A stretch of DNA of 64,000 nucleotides from Macrostomum hystrix. Lineage: Eukaryota; Platyhelminthes; Macrostomidae. Location of the stretch: NCBI GenBank assembly GCA_950097015.1, contig CATNEN010000038.1, positions 31,086,501-31,150,500 on the forward strand, read 5' to 3'. Positions 1 through 10,391 of the stretch are shown here, one piece after another. Below the pieces are notes generated by a model that had not been told where the DNA came from, searched no databases, and saw only the letters and a program-made list of their open reading frames with translations. Position numbers and translations under genes: made by a program. Within the stretch, counting starts at the first letter, position 1. Each line of letters opens with the position of its first letter.

Positions 1-515
1 GTTCCAGTCCTGTCTAACTAGTTCCAGTCCTGTCTAACTAGTTCCAGTCCTGTCTAACTAGTTCCAGTCCTGTCTAACTAGTTCCAGTCCTGTCTAACTA
101 GTTCCAGTCCTATCTAACTAGTTCCAGTCCTGTCTAACTAGTTCCAGTCCTATCTAACTAGTTCCAGTCCTGTCTAACTAGTTCCAGTCCTGTCTAACTA
201 GTTCCAGTCCTGTCTAACTAGTTCCAGTCCTGTCTAACTAGTTCCAGTCCTGTCTAACTAGTTCCAGTCCTGTCTAACTAGTTCCAGTCCTGTCTAACTA
301 GTTCCAGTCCTGTCTAACTAGTTCCAGTCCTGTCTAACTAGTTCCAGTCCTGTCTAACTAGTTCCAGTCCTGTCTAACTAGTTCCAGTCCTGTCTAACTA
401 GTTCCAGTCCTGTCTAACTAGTTCCAGTCCTGTCTAACTAGTTCCAGTCCTGTCTAACTAGTTCCAGTCCTGTCTAACTAGTTCCAGTCCTGTCTAACTA
501 GTTCCAGTCCTGTCT
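1..515. repeat. 20-bp minisatellite
   Basis: About 25 near-identical head-to-tail copies of the 20-bp unit GTTCCAGTCCTGTCTAACTA, with a few copies reading TATC instead of TGTC. It ends about 75 bp before the first recognisable IRP1 exon, so it most likely lies in an upstream intron of that gene and continues beyond the window edge. Confidence 0.97.
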
Positions 516-590
516 TGAAGGCCACAAAAAGCCATGTTTCATGGTACACATTAATCAGTAATAAATCCAATTCATTCACTTGCCAATCAG

Positions 591-3500
591 GTGGACTTCA
601 ATCGAACCGCCGAAGCGCTTGAGCGCAATCAGGCGCTGGAGTTTGAACGCAACCAGGAACGCTTCCGCTTCCTGAAATGGGGTTCAAAAGCGTTTCGCAA
701 CCTGCTCATTGTGCCACCTGGCTGTGGCATTGTGCACCAGATCAACCTGGAGTACCTGGCTCGCCTAGTCTTCAGTGACCAGTCGGTACTGTTTCCAGAC
801 TCATTGGTTGGCACAGATTCGCACACAACCATGATCAACGGACTTGGCGTCCTCGGTTGGGGCGTCGGCGGTATCGAAGCGGAGGCCTGCATGCTGGGAC
901 AGGCGATGGCGCTGCTGCTGCCCGAGGTGGTCGGTTACAAGTGAGTCTTTCTGAGTTTGCTTGATGGAAAATATAGATTCTAGATTCTAGATTCAGACCT
1001 CCATAGACAGATACAGCAAATCATGGCCATAGACATTCAAGGCGACCCCTAATAACACACAAAAACCTATTAGACAGCTTGCAATTTTCACCTGCATTGC
1101 AGACTCACTGGCACCCTGTCGCCACTCGCCACCTCAACTGACCTAGTGCTGACCATCACCAGTCACCTTCGTCGCTTGAATGTGGTCGGCAAATTTGTTG
1201 AATTCTTCGGTCCCGGCACAGGCAGTTTGAATATTGCGGACCGGGCCACCATCGCCAACATGTGCCCGGAGTACGGAGCCACCTGCGGCTTCTTCCCGGT
1301 GGATGGAGCATCGTTGGCTTACCTGAGACAGACTGGACGCAGCGAGCAGACCCTGGCTCTTGTTGAGGCCTACTTGCGGGCTAATCACCTGTTCCGTGAC
1401 TATGGCAACGCTGAACAGGTGAGCTTGGTTGAGACACTGGTTGGGCCAGACGTACAACCAGTGTCACAGACTCAAACTTAAACTGGCAGGTCTTTGACCC
1501 CACGGGAGCCCTTATTAATAGCACAGAATCTAGGGGAAGAGTGGAGTGGAGACACGGTCGCGTGAGTTTCTATCAAGGACCACAAGGAGTAGAAGTGCTG
1601 GAAACTACGTTTCTTAGCAAAAATCTAAGGCTAGTTTTCGCGAAAAAAAATACTCTACGGAGATAGGAATTTTCTTTTTTTCAGATTCAAATGCTGACAG
1701 CTTTTGGTGCAGCTTTGTATCTGCTTCCAATCAAAAGCTGTCAGCATTTAAATCAGAAAAAGTGAACATTTCCTATCTCCCTTTTTTCGCAAAAACCGAA
1801 AGTGGTCCTTGGTTTCTATTAATAGGAACTGACGTCATTGCTTCAGTGACGTCACCTATACGTAGCACAAACGAAATAGCGAGAATCCTAGGACAATTAG
1901 ACTTGCAGCTAAAAATAGAACATGAATCATAAATGGTCGCTCATTGGACCACAGATAGAATCTATTTTCCATTCGTCAGGATCCGGAATTCAGCCAGGTC
2001 GTGGAGCTTGACCTTGGCCAGGTCGTGCCCTGCCTAGCCGGGCCGAAGCGTCCGCACGACAAGGTGGCCGTGGCTGACATGAAGGCCGCCTTTGAGACCG
2101 CCCTCACCGCCAAGGTGGGCTTCAGCGGCTACGGCCTGCCATCCGAGCGCATCGCTCAGAGCGCCAACTTCCGCTACGATGGCGGCGACTATTCGCTGAC
2201 CCACGGCGACGTTGTGATTGCCGCCATCACTTCCTGCACCAACACCAGCAATCCGTCCGTGATGCTGGGCGCCGGGCTGCTAGCCAAGAAGGCAGTCGAA
2301 GCTGGCTTGTCGGTGAAGCCATTCTGCAAGACCAGCCTATCGCCAGGCTCCGGTGTGGTGACATTCTACCTGGAGCGAAGCGGCCTGACGCCCTATCTGG
2401 AACGGCTCGGCTTTTCCATCGTTGGCTTCGGCTGCATGACTTGCATCGGCAACAGCGGCCAGCTGGACGCCTGCGTCGGCGAGGCCATCGAGTCCGCTGA
2501 CCTGGTTGTGGCCGGAGTTCTGTCTGGAAATCGCAACTTTGAAGGTCGAATTCACCCGCTGACTAGAGCTAACTACCTGGCTAGCCCGCCGCTAGTGATT
2601 GCCTACGCACTGGCTGGTACAGTGCGCATCGACTTTGAAACTCAGGTGAGATAGGATACCTGTACTCAATGATTGATGGACCAGATAGGATACCTGTACT
2701 CAATGATTGATGGACCAGATAGGATACCTGTACTCAATGATTGATGGACCAGATAGGATACCTGTACTCAATGATTGATGGACCAGATAGGATACCTGTA
2801 CTCAATGATTGATGAACCAGATAGGATACCTGTACTCAATGATTGATGGACCAGATAGGATACCTGTACTCAATGATTGATGGACCAGATAGGATACCTG
2901 TACTCAATGATTGATGGACCAGATAGGATACCTGTACTCAATGATTGATGGACCAGATAGGATACCTGTACTCAATGATTGATGAACCAGATAGGATACC
3001 TGTACTCAATGATTGATGGACCAGATAGGATACCTGTACTCAATGATTGATGGACCAGATAGGATACCTGTACTCAATGATTGATGGACCAGATAGGGTA
3101 CCTGTACTCAATGATTGATGAACCAGATAGGATACCTGTACTCAATGATTGATGGACCAGATAGGATACCTGTACTCAATGATCGGTCACTTGTACCAGG
3201 TACGCAGGTGTACGAGCTCCAAAAATGTGTAGTAAAAACTTCTCTGTTTATCCGTTCACCCAGCCTCTGGGCAAGAACGCCCACGGTTCTGACGTCTACC
3301 TGCGCGACATCTGGCCCAGCCGGGCAGAAGTCGACGATCTGGAGCGTCGCTTCTTACTGCCGTCGATGTTCAAGGAGGTCTACGACAAGATTGCGGACGG
3401 CACGCCGCGGTGGAACGCACTGGAGACACCGGAATGCGCCCTGTATCCGTGGGACGATGCGTCGACGTACATTCGCAGCCCGCCATTCTTTGCCGGCATG

Positions 3501-6500
3501 ACTAGGGAGCTGCCGACTGTGCAGGACATCAAGGATGCCAGGGTGCTGCTGAATCTAGGTGAGAGAGCGCCTTTGAACTTGGTAGGATAGCTGCCTGAGG
3601 ATCTGCCAAAGTACCTGACGATTTTTTAGATTATTGAAGGTTCTCAAAGAGTACGTGAGAATTTAAAATAATACCTGGGGATCTGAGAAAGTACCTGAGG
3701 ATTTGGGAGAGTACCGGAGGATCTGAGAAAGTACCTGAGGATTTGGGAGAGTACCGGAGGATCTGAGAAAGTACCTGAGGATTTGGGAGAGTACCGGAGG
3801 ATCTGAGAAAGTACCTGAGGATTTGGGAGAGTACCGGAGGATATGGGAAAGTACCTGAGGATTTGGTAGAATATCTGAGGATTTGGGAGAGTACCTGAGG
3901 ATCAGGGAAAGTACCTGAGGATCTGAGAAAATATCTGAGGAACTGGGAAAGTACCTGAAGATTTGGGAGAGTAATTGAGGATTTTGTATAATACCTGAGG
4001 ATTTTGGATAATACCTGAGGATTTTGTATAATACCTGAGGATCTGGAATGATACCTGAGAATTAGGGGTGATACATGAGGATTAGGGATGATACCTGAGG
4101 ATTAGGGATGATACCTGAGGATTAGGGATGATACCTGAGGATTAGGGATGATACCTGAGGATTAGGGATGATACCTGAGGATTAGGGATGATACCTGAGG
4201 ATTAGGGATGATACCTGAGGATTAGGGATGATACCTGAGGATTAGGGGTGATACCTGAGAATTAGGGATGATACCTGAGGATTAGGGGTGATACCTGAGG
4301 ATTAGGGATGATACCTGAGGATTAGGGATGATACCTGAGGATTAGGGATGATACCTAAGGATTAGGGATGATACCTGAGGATTAGGGGTGATACCTGAGG
4401 ATTAGGGATGATACCTGAGGATTAGGGGTGATACCTGAGGATTAGGGATGATACCTGAGGATTAGGGGTGATACCTGAGGATTAGGGGTGATACCTGAGG
4501 ATTAGGGATGATACCTGAGGATCAGGGGTGATACCTGAGGATTAGGGATGATACCTGAGGATTAGGGGTGATACCTGAGGATTAGGGATGATACCTGAGG
4601 ATTAGGGGTGATACCTGAGGATTAGGGATGATACCTGAGGATTAGGGATGATACCTGAGGATTAGGGGTGATACCTGAGGATTAGGGGTGATACCTGAGG
4701 ATTAGGGGTGATACCTGAGGATTAGGGATGATACCTGAGGATTAGGGGTGATACCTGAGGATTAGGGATGATACCTGAGGATTAGGGGTGATACCTGAGG
4801 ATTAGGGATGATACCTGAGGATTAGGGGTGATACCTGAGAATTAGGGATGATACCTGAGGATTAGGGGTGATACCTGAGGATTAGGGATGATACCTGAAG
4901 ATTTAGGTAATACCTAAGGTATAAGGTAATAACTGAGGTTTTTGGATAATACTTAAGGTTTTCGGAGCATATCTGAGGATCTGGGTGATCCATTTAAAGA
5001 GTATCTCAAAGAACAATTAACAATACATTAGCGATTTACCTCCTCATTCATCTAGGCGACTCAGTGACGACTGACCACATCAGTCCAGCGGGCAACATTG
5101 CTAGGAGCAGCCCAGCTGCCCAGTACCTCACTAGTCGGGGCATCCAACCCGCCCAGTTCAATTCCTATGGCTCCCGACGCGGCAACGATCAAATCATGGC
5201 TCGGGGCACTTTCGCCAATATTCGATTGGTCAACAAGCTCGTAGCCAATCCGGGCCCGCGAACCCTGCACCAGCCGGACGGCGAGGAGATGAGTATCTTC
5301 GATGCCGCCGAGCGCTACAGGGCCGAGGGAACTCCAGTGGTTATTCTGGCTGGCAAGGAGTATGGATCAGGTGAGCAGGTAGAAGAAACAGACAGACAGA
5401 TAGAAGAAACAGACAGACAGGTAGAAGAATCATACAGCCAGGTAGAAGAAACTTACAGGCCGTTAAAAGAAACATACAGACAGGTAGAAGAAACAGACAG
5501 ACAGGTAGAAGAATCATACAGCCAGGTAGAAGAAACTTACAGGCCGTTAAAAGAAACATACAGACAGGTAGAAGAAACAGACCGACAGGTAGAAGAATCA
5601 TACAGCCAGGTAGAAGAAACAGACAGACAGATAGAAGAAACAGACAGACAGGTAGAAGAATCATAGAGCCAGGTAGAAGAAACTTACAGGCCGTTAAAAG
5701 AAACATACAGACAGGTAGAAGAAACAGACAGCCAGGTAGAAGAATCATACAGCCAGGTAAAAGAAACAGACAGACAGGTAGAAGAATCATACAGCCAGGT
5801 AGAAGAAACTTACAGCCAGGTAGAAGAAACTTACAGACAGGTAGAAGAATCATACAGCCAGGTAGAAGGAACTTACAGACAGGTAGAAGAAACAGACAGA
5901 CAGGTAGAAGAATCATACAGCCAGTTAGAAGAAACTTACAGAGAGGTAGAAGAAACTTACAGACAGGTAGAAGAAACTTACAGACAGGTAGAAGGAACTT
6001 ACAGCCAGGTAGAAGAAACTTACAGCCAGTTAGAAGAAACTTACAGAGAGGTAGAAGAAACTTACAGACAGGTAGAAGAAACTTACAGCCAGGTAGAAGA
6101 AACTTACAGACAGGTAGAAGAAACAGACGGGTACCAGAAAATGCTTCCTCTGCAACCGCAGGCTCCTCCAGAGACTGGGCAGCCAAGGGTCCCTGGATGC
6201 TCGGTGTGCGAGCAGTCCTGGCCCAGAGCTACGAGAGAATCCACCGCTCCAACCTTGCCGGGATGGGCATAATACCGCTGCAGTTCCTGCCTGATCAGTC
6301 GGCCGAGTCGCTGGGATTTACCGGGCGAGAGTTGATTAGCGTCGCCGGACTGGCTGGCGACTCGTTGAAGCCCGGCTGCCAACTGCGCGTCACCACCGAC
6401 ATCGGCCTGGCGTTCGATGTCAAGTGTCGCTTCGATACCGAGGTCGAGCTAGAATATTATCGTCACGGTGGCATTCTGCAGTACATGATCAGGAAGCTAA

Positions 6501-6505
6501 TTTGA
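591..6505 (+). CDS. ACO1: IRP1 / cytosolic aconitase (3' six exons, 5' end outside window)
   Basis: Iron regulatory protein 1: cytosolic aconitase (citrate to isocitrate) when it holds a 4Fe-4S cluster, and an mRNA-binding regulator of iron genes when it does not. Exons, by protein match and GT-AG sites: 591-940, 1103-1418, 1980-2645, 3264-3558, 5056-5370, 6162-6505 (TGA at 6503). Reading frame is continuous across every junction. The three cluster cysteines are present in [12 protein letters not shown] and [10 protein letters not shown] (exon 3). Arginines known for substrate and RNA contacts are kept in [16 protein letters not shown] and [10 protein letters not shown]. The family hallmark GVGGIEAEA is in the first exon; the protein ends MIRKLI. 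The first visible exon matches roughly residue 130 of vertebrate IRP1, so about 130 N-terminal residues lie upstream. Oddity: the loop usually PPGSG reads PPGCG. Introns 3, 4 and 5 are filled by minisatellites and intron 2 by a foldback element. A polyadenylation signal AATAAA lies at 6880. Identification is firm; exon ends are inferred by eye. Confidence 0.94.
1574..1812. repeat. Foldback/MITE-like inverted repeat in IRP1 intron 2
   Basis: Two arms of roughly 90 bp in opposite orientation, separated by a short centre. Outer ends read CAAGGACCAC (1574) and GTGGTCCTTG (1802-1811). Inner arms share GGAGATAGGAA and AATGCTGACAGCTTTTG with their inverse complements. This is the structure of a non-autonomous foldback element or MITE. 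No coding capacity is seen. Confidence 0.75.
2647..3190. repeat. 34-bp minisatellite in IRP1 intron 3
   Basis: About 16 copies of a 34-bp unit beginning ATAGGATACCTGTACTCAAT. The array starts directly at the intron's 5' splice site (CAG|GTGAGATAGG) and ends about 75 bp before the acceptor at 3263. Confidence 0.96.
3590..4905. repeat. 20-bp minisatellite in IRP1 intron 4
   Basis: A 20-bp unit fills nearly the whole intron. Copies from 3590 to about 4030 are diverged (GATCTGAGAAAGTACCTGAG types); those from 4030 to about 4900 are homogeneous (GATTAGGGATGATACCTGAG, alternating GGATG and GGGTG variants, more than 40 copies). The divergence gradient suggests expansion from the 3' side. Confidence 0.96.
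5371..6125. repeat. 21-bp minisatellite in IRP1 intron 5
   Basis: About 36 variant copies of a 21-bp unit such as CAGGTAGAAGAAACTTACAG. Each copy contains CAG|GTAGAA, a sequence resembling a 5' splice site, and the array starts right at the true donor (TCAG|GTGAGCAGGTAGAAG). Because 21 is a multiple of 3, the array is open in the exon frame for about 100 codons until a TAG at 5664. Confidence 0.95.
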
Positions 6506-7817
6506 CTCCCGTTTTAGAAAGTTTCGACAGTTTTAGACGTTAAAAACTGAATAACAGAGTGCAGAAATTAATTGGAGCTAAAAGGTGACTGTCAAGAAAA
6601 TTTTAAGTTGATTCTATTTTTAGAAAGAGCTTGTGCTTAAATTCTATTGGTCAATGAAGGTCAAGTTGCTGCTATTTTTAGAAAAGAGTTTACATGCTGA
6701 ATTTTGCTAAGAAGTCATTGATAAAAAATTCAACATAAAGTTTTACATTTTCAGTAGTCAACTATTTTGTAATAGCAATACTCGCGTTTATCATTCCGAA
6801 ACGAAACATGACATGTTTATTATAATCAGCAGCCGATCATAATCACTTTATCGATCGATTTACATCTTTTGAATTGAAGAATAAAACTTAAAACTTAGTC
6901 CAGGAATACCGTATTTTTTAGATCTTAAATAAATAGTAAAAATACAACAAAACTACGGATTATTTCTGGTCTGAAAGCAAACCCTTAGGACAATATAATA
7001 CAAGCATTAATTTTTTAACGATTGGTTTATTATGGAACGTATGAGTAACGTAACGTAACGATAGTCGAGTTTATAATATGAACAGTTACTTTATAATTTC
7101 CATTCTCAAAGTCCAACAGTACAAGTGTTTATGAGTTGTATGCATTATAGCAAAATAAAGTACAAGCAATCAGGTGATTACGTAATTTTTTTGTAATTTT
7201 GGTTGAATGAAGATTATTTTAAGCTTTCTGGATATATTTCAACTTGAGATAACACGGCCACCCGACTAGTGCCAAACAGAGTTCGAAATTACGATGAGAT
7301 TAGAGATTTAGTATTGGTGGAAGATCAACTAGATAGCACACGTTTTTAGTTTTTGTTAATATATGTACTTCTTTCTTTCTGAATTTAATTGGCAAAACGT
7401 TAAACAATTAGTAAATATGAATAGCAATTTTTTTATTTCTGTCATGCAGTAATTACTTCAACTGATTCTTGCAACAATGCCCAGACAGATAAATGATTTC
7501 ATTCTACAAAGTGAATGAAGGGGGCTTGCTTTGCTAGTCTATTATACTACTTTTATATCTACAGTGGACAACGTAGCTTGCTATTTGATATAAAATCCCT
7601 AGTTTTCATAGTTAGGAAATTAATAATTCTAAAACTTAGGATTTCAAATATAAATTGCAATAACGATGAGAAATTACCCCTGACAATGGGTACTATCTCC
7701 TGATTTCGTTGAATCGCTTTACTCTCTTTAGCCGAAGTACAACCATACACAACACAACAGCAGTAGATAACCCGTGAAAACCCAATATTACTTGTAGCTA
7801 ACACTTTAGTACACCAA
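6506..7817. other. AT-rich interval between IRP1 and the polyQ gene
   Basis: Holds the IRP1 3' UTR (AATAAA at 6880). The rest is AT-rich DNA with no convincing reading frame, RNA gene or tandem array. A TTTATT near 7430 could be the polyadenylation signal of the minus-strand gene ending at 7818. Confidence 0.6.
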
Positions 7818-8491
7818 CTAAATCAGTTTGCTGCTCCTGGCAGCTGCTGGAACAATGACCAGTTCTTCATCGTCGATAACGGCAGAGTCTAGACGCGGGT
7901 CGCCAGCTGGCTGGTTTAGTTCGGCATCGCTGCCTGCCAGCTCAAAGACAGCCAAGGCCTGGTCCAGCGCCAGCAAGCTTTCCCTGGCCGCGGGATCATC
8001 TTCAACGCTAAGACCAGCGAATTGCGGCGACATGAATTTAGCATCTGCCGACTTCGAAGCCACCACAATGACCTCCTCATCCGTGACAAGCTCCTCCGGG
8101 GCCAGCTCGAAGGCCTCATTATCCAAGCTCTCCCAGCCGAAGGACTCACCGTCGGCCTCTCTGGCTAGCAGGAAGGTGGACAAACGCTCGGCCTTCTTAC
8201 GGTTGTCGTCATCTTCGTTCGCCTGGCGATGCAGCCTCGGCTTGATGACGCTCAGTGTGGCCGTGGTTCGCTTGCCGAATCCACCGTTAGCATCGGCTTC
8301 GCGAATTCCTAGTTCGGCAAGTTTATCCTCGTCCTCGGACTCGTAGTCCGAATAGTCGCTGTCGACTATGGTGACCTCGTTTTCGTCGCTCTGAAACACG
8401 GTGGAGCCGTGCTGGTGTTGGTGCGGCTCGCGGACCTTCACCCAGCTGGATTGAGGCGTGACCGGCTCCTCCTGTTTCTTTTCTTGCCGCC

Positions 8492-8561
<70 letters not shown>

Positions 8562-9071
8562 ACCTGGCGGTGGTGGCGCTGGCGCAGTCTTTTTTTGATC
8601 TGCCTGCTTCTTATTCGGCTCGCTGCGCAGCGTAATGACTGACACCTGACGAATCTTTGCGTCCTGATCCTCCTGCTCAACCTGCTCAACGCTGGCAACA
8701 CCATTAGTGACGCTTGTATTGATAGCATCGGAAGTTTTCACGGAGGACTGGCTTGTACTCTGCCTGACACCGACAGCATGGTCAGTGCTGTCTCGAAGCT
8801 GCGGTTCTGCAGCCGCCGACATCGCAACGGACGCCTTGACGATGGGCTCAGGCCGCGTCTGTCGAGCCGCCGGAGAATTAGCAGCCGCAGGAACAGCCGG
8901 GGTAGTCGATGGCACCGCATCGTCATCTATTTTTTTGCGTCGATACTTGCCGTCTGAGTCGGCGGCGCGCCCGACGTCCTGACCGCTGTCGGCGGCAGCT
9001 GACGGCTGGTCCTGCAGATGCAGCTTGCCTTTCTGGCCCGAACGACCTCGTCGACAACAGAGACACTGCAT
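7818..9071 (-). CDS. Acidic, low-complexity polyQ protein of unknown function
   Basis: Single open frame of 417 codons; I do not recognise the family. The N-terminus MQCLCCRRGR places three cysteines before a basic stretch, a pattern that often permits palmitoylation and membrane attachment (inference). A Ser/Thr/Pro/Ala-rich linker follows. Next comes a run of about 23 glutamines (8497-8565 region) encoded by CAG with three CAA interruptions, flanked by a PPPG segment and by RRQEKKQEE. The C-terminal half is strongly acidic (DSDYSDYESEDEDK) and contains hydrophobic-acidic patches such as TDEEVIVVAS and DDEELVIVPA. Codon use is GC-rich like neighbouring coding exons, which supports expression. 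A promoter-like cluster lies about 570 bp upstream. It could be the only coding exon or the main one of a gene with upstream non-coding exons. Confidence 0.6.
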
Positions 9072-10183
9072 AGCGTCCTACTGTACTCAATACACAGTTT
9101 GTAAGGCCAAAAATGTGAATCTCTAAAGCCTGATTCAACTAGTCCTACATTTAATCTTTCATTTTTAAGGCTGCAGATTTTATAATATGATTCCGCTAGG
9201 CAGTGCATGACAGAAAGGCGCGTGCTCAATGAACAATGGCAATGATTCGGAATTCTTTCTTTTTACAAATGGCCACAGTGGCTGGAGTGTCAGATGGCTT
9301 GGCCAGAACATACCCCACAATGGACAATAGTTTTGCTTGGCCGTGGGGAGGGGTCAAAGCTGCAAGTTTGAAAGACGCCCTAGCAGTCTCCCTCTAGCTA
9401 CTCATTCAATGATATCTGCAGATGCTTTTTTGACCACAAAGAAATGAATTGTTTCGTCAATTATAATAGTCAACTAAAAAGGCCCACAAGTTTTATAGTT
9501 TCTACAGTGGAATGTTTGTCTTCAAGTCAAGCCTAAAAACTAGTTAAGAACAACCGTACCCTTAAAAGTCTTGGAAGGTCTGGGATTATGTTGGGTTGGT
9601 AGCATTTTTAAGGACAACCTTGGGCATTGCGGCTGTTTATTGGCTACAACAGCACACGGCGTGTCCCCTATTGGCTCAGAGTTATTGATCACGTGATGCT
9701 GCGCATGAGCGTCCAATAGGAACGGTCGAAGGGGTTAGAGAATGACGCCTGGGTAGGCAAAAGGGCGGACCAATCAGAGCCAGGCTAATTTCGTGAACGG
9801 AGGCTATGCGGAGGACAAACTACAACTTTTATTTTAGAAAACCGTACACAGAGTTTTCGTTTTGAATCGCAACAAGAGGAGCAATTATCTGTCAGTGTAT
9901 ATTTGTTGCTTCCGAAAGTAGTATTAAATATTTCAAAAAATGTGGCGAAATCATGCTGTCGAGAAACTAATCAAGAAACTAAGCAAGAATTTGTAAGGAT
10001 TACACAAAAATAAATTTTTTAAAATTGTCCTAATTAAGCGTTTAAAAAGTTAACTTTTTGTACACCGGAATAATATACGAAAATACGAGACGAGAGACGG
10101 GACAGTAAAATGCACACAGTAGTAACTAGCGTGTAAAATAGTCAACAAAAATACAGGTCAATTTAATTTCCAGAGCTTCAAAC
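9072..10183. other. Interval between polyQ gene 5' end and Dicer 3' end
   Basis: No reading frame of note. Contains the promoter-like cluster described separately at 9639-9775. TTTATT near 9828, about 350 bp downstream of the Dicer stop, could be its minus-strand polyadenylation signal. Confidence 0.55.
9639..9775 (-). promoter_or_regulatory. CCAAT-box / E-box / NRF1-like promoter cluster
   Basis: Four CCAAT boxes within 140 bp: ATTGG at 9639 and 9670, CCAAT at 9713 and 9770. Between them lie a CACGTG E-box (9690-9695) and TGCGCATGAGC (from 9699), similar to the NRF1 core. The cluster sits upstream of the minus-strand polyQ gene and is GC-richer than its flanks. CCAAT spacing suits NF-Y (established knowledge); assignment to this gene is inference. 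Confidence 0.55.
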
Positions 10184-10203
10184 TCATGCTTTAGCGTGCT
10201 GCG

Positions 10204-10237
<34 letters not shown>

Positions 10238-10391
10238 TTTCTCTCTCTCGCGGGCTTTGATGTACCTGAGTGCCACCTTGGCCGCGCTATTTCTGGCGAT
10301 GCGGTAGTTGCGGCCGACGCCGGCGAAACGGCCCTTGCCGATGATGTGCACCACGACGCGTATTGTGCCGCTGGCTGTGCGGGTCGGCCTC
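10184..10391 (-). CDS. DICER1: Dicer exon 16: C-terminal dsRBD and poly-alanine tail
   Basis: Encodes [19 protein letters not shown] and [19 protein letters not shown], the canonical Dicer dsRBD. It ends with ten alanines encoded mostly by GCT/GCA triplets and PPQHAKA. The stop TAA is at 10184-10186 on the plus coordinate. Confidence 0.93.

Noticed and set aside
1-515. CRISPR array
   Set aside because: Units are contiguous without unique spacers, and the genome is eukaryotic.
4030-4900. TTAGGG hexamers suggesting telomeric repeats
   Set aside because: TTAGGG occurs only once inside each 20-bp unit; it is not a TTAGGG tandem.
5341-6186. 281-codon minus-strand frame rich in LLPVCKF repeats
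   Set aside because: It is the reverse strand of the 21-bp intron array of IRP1; the periodicity of 21 keeps it open.
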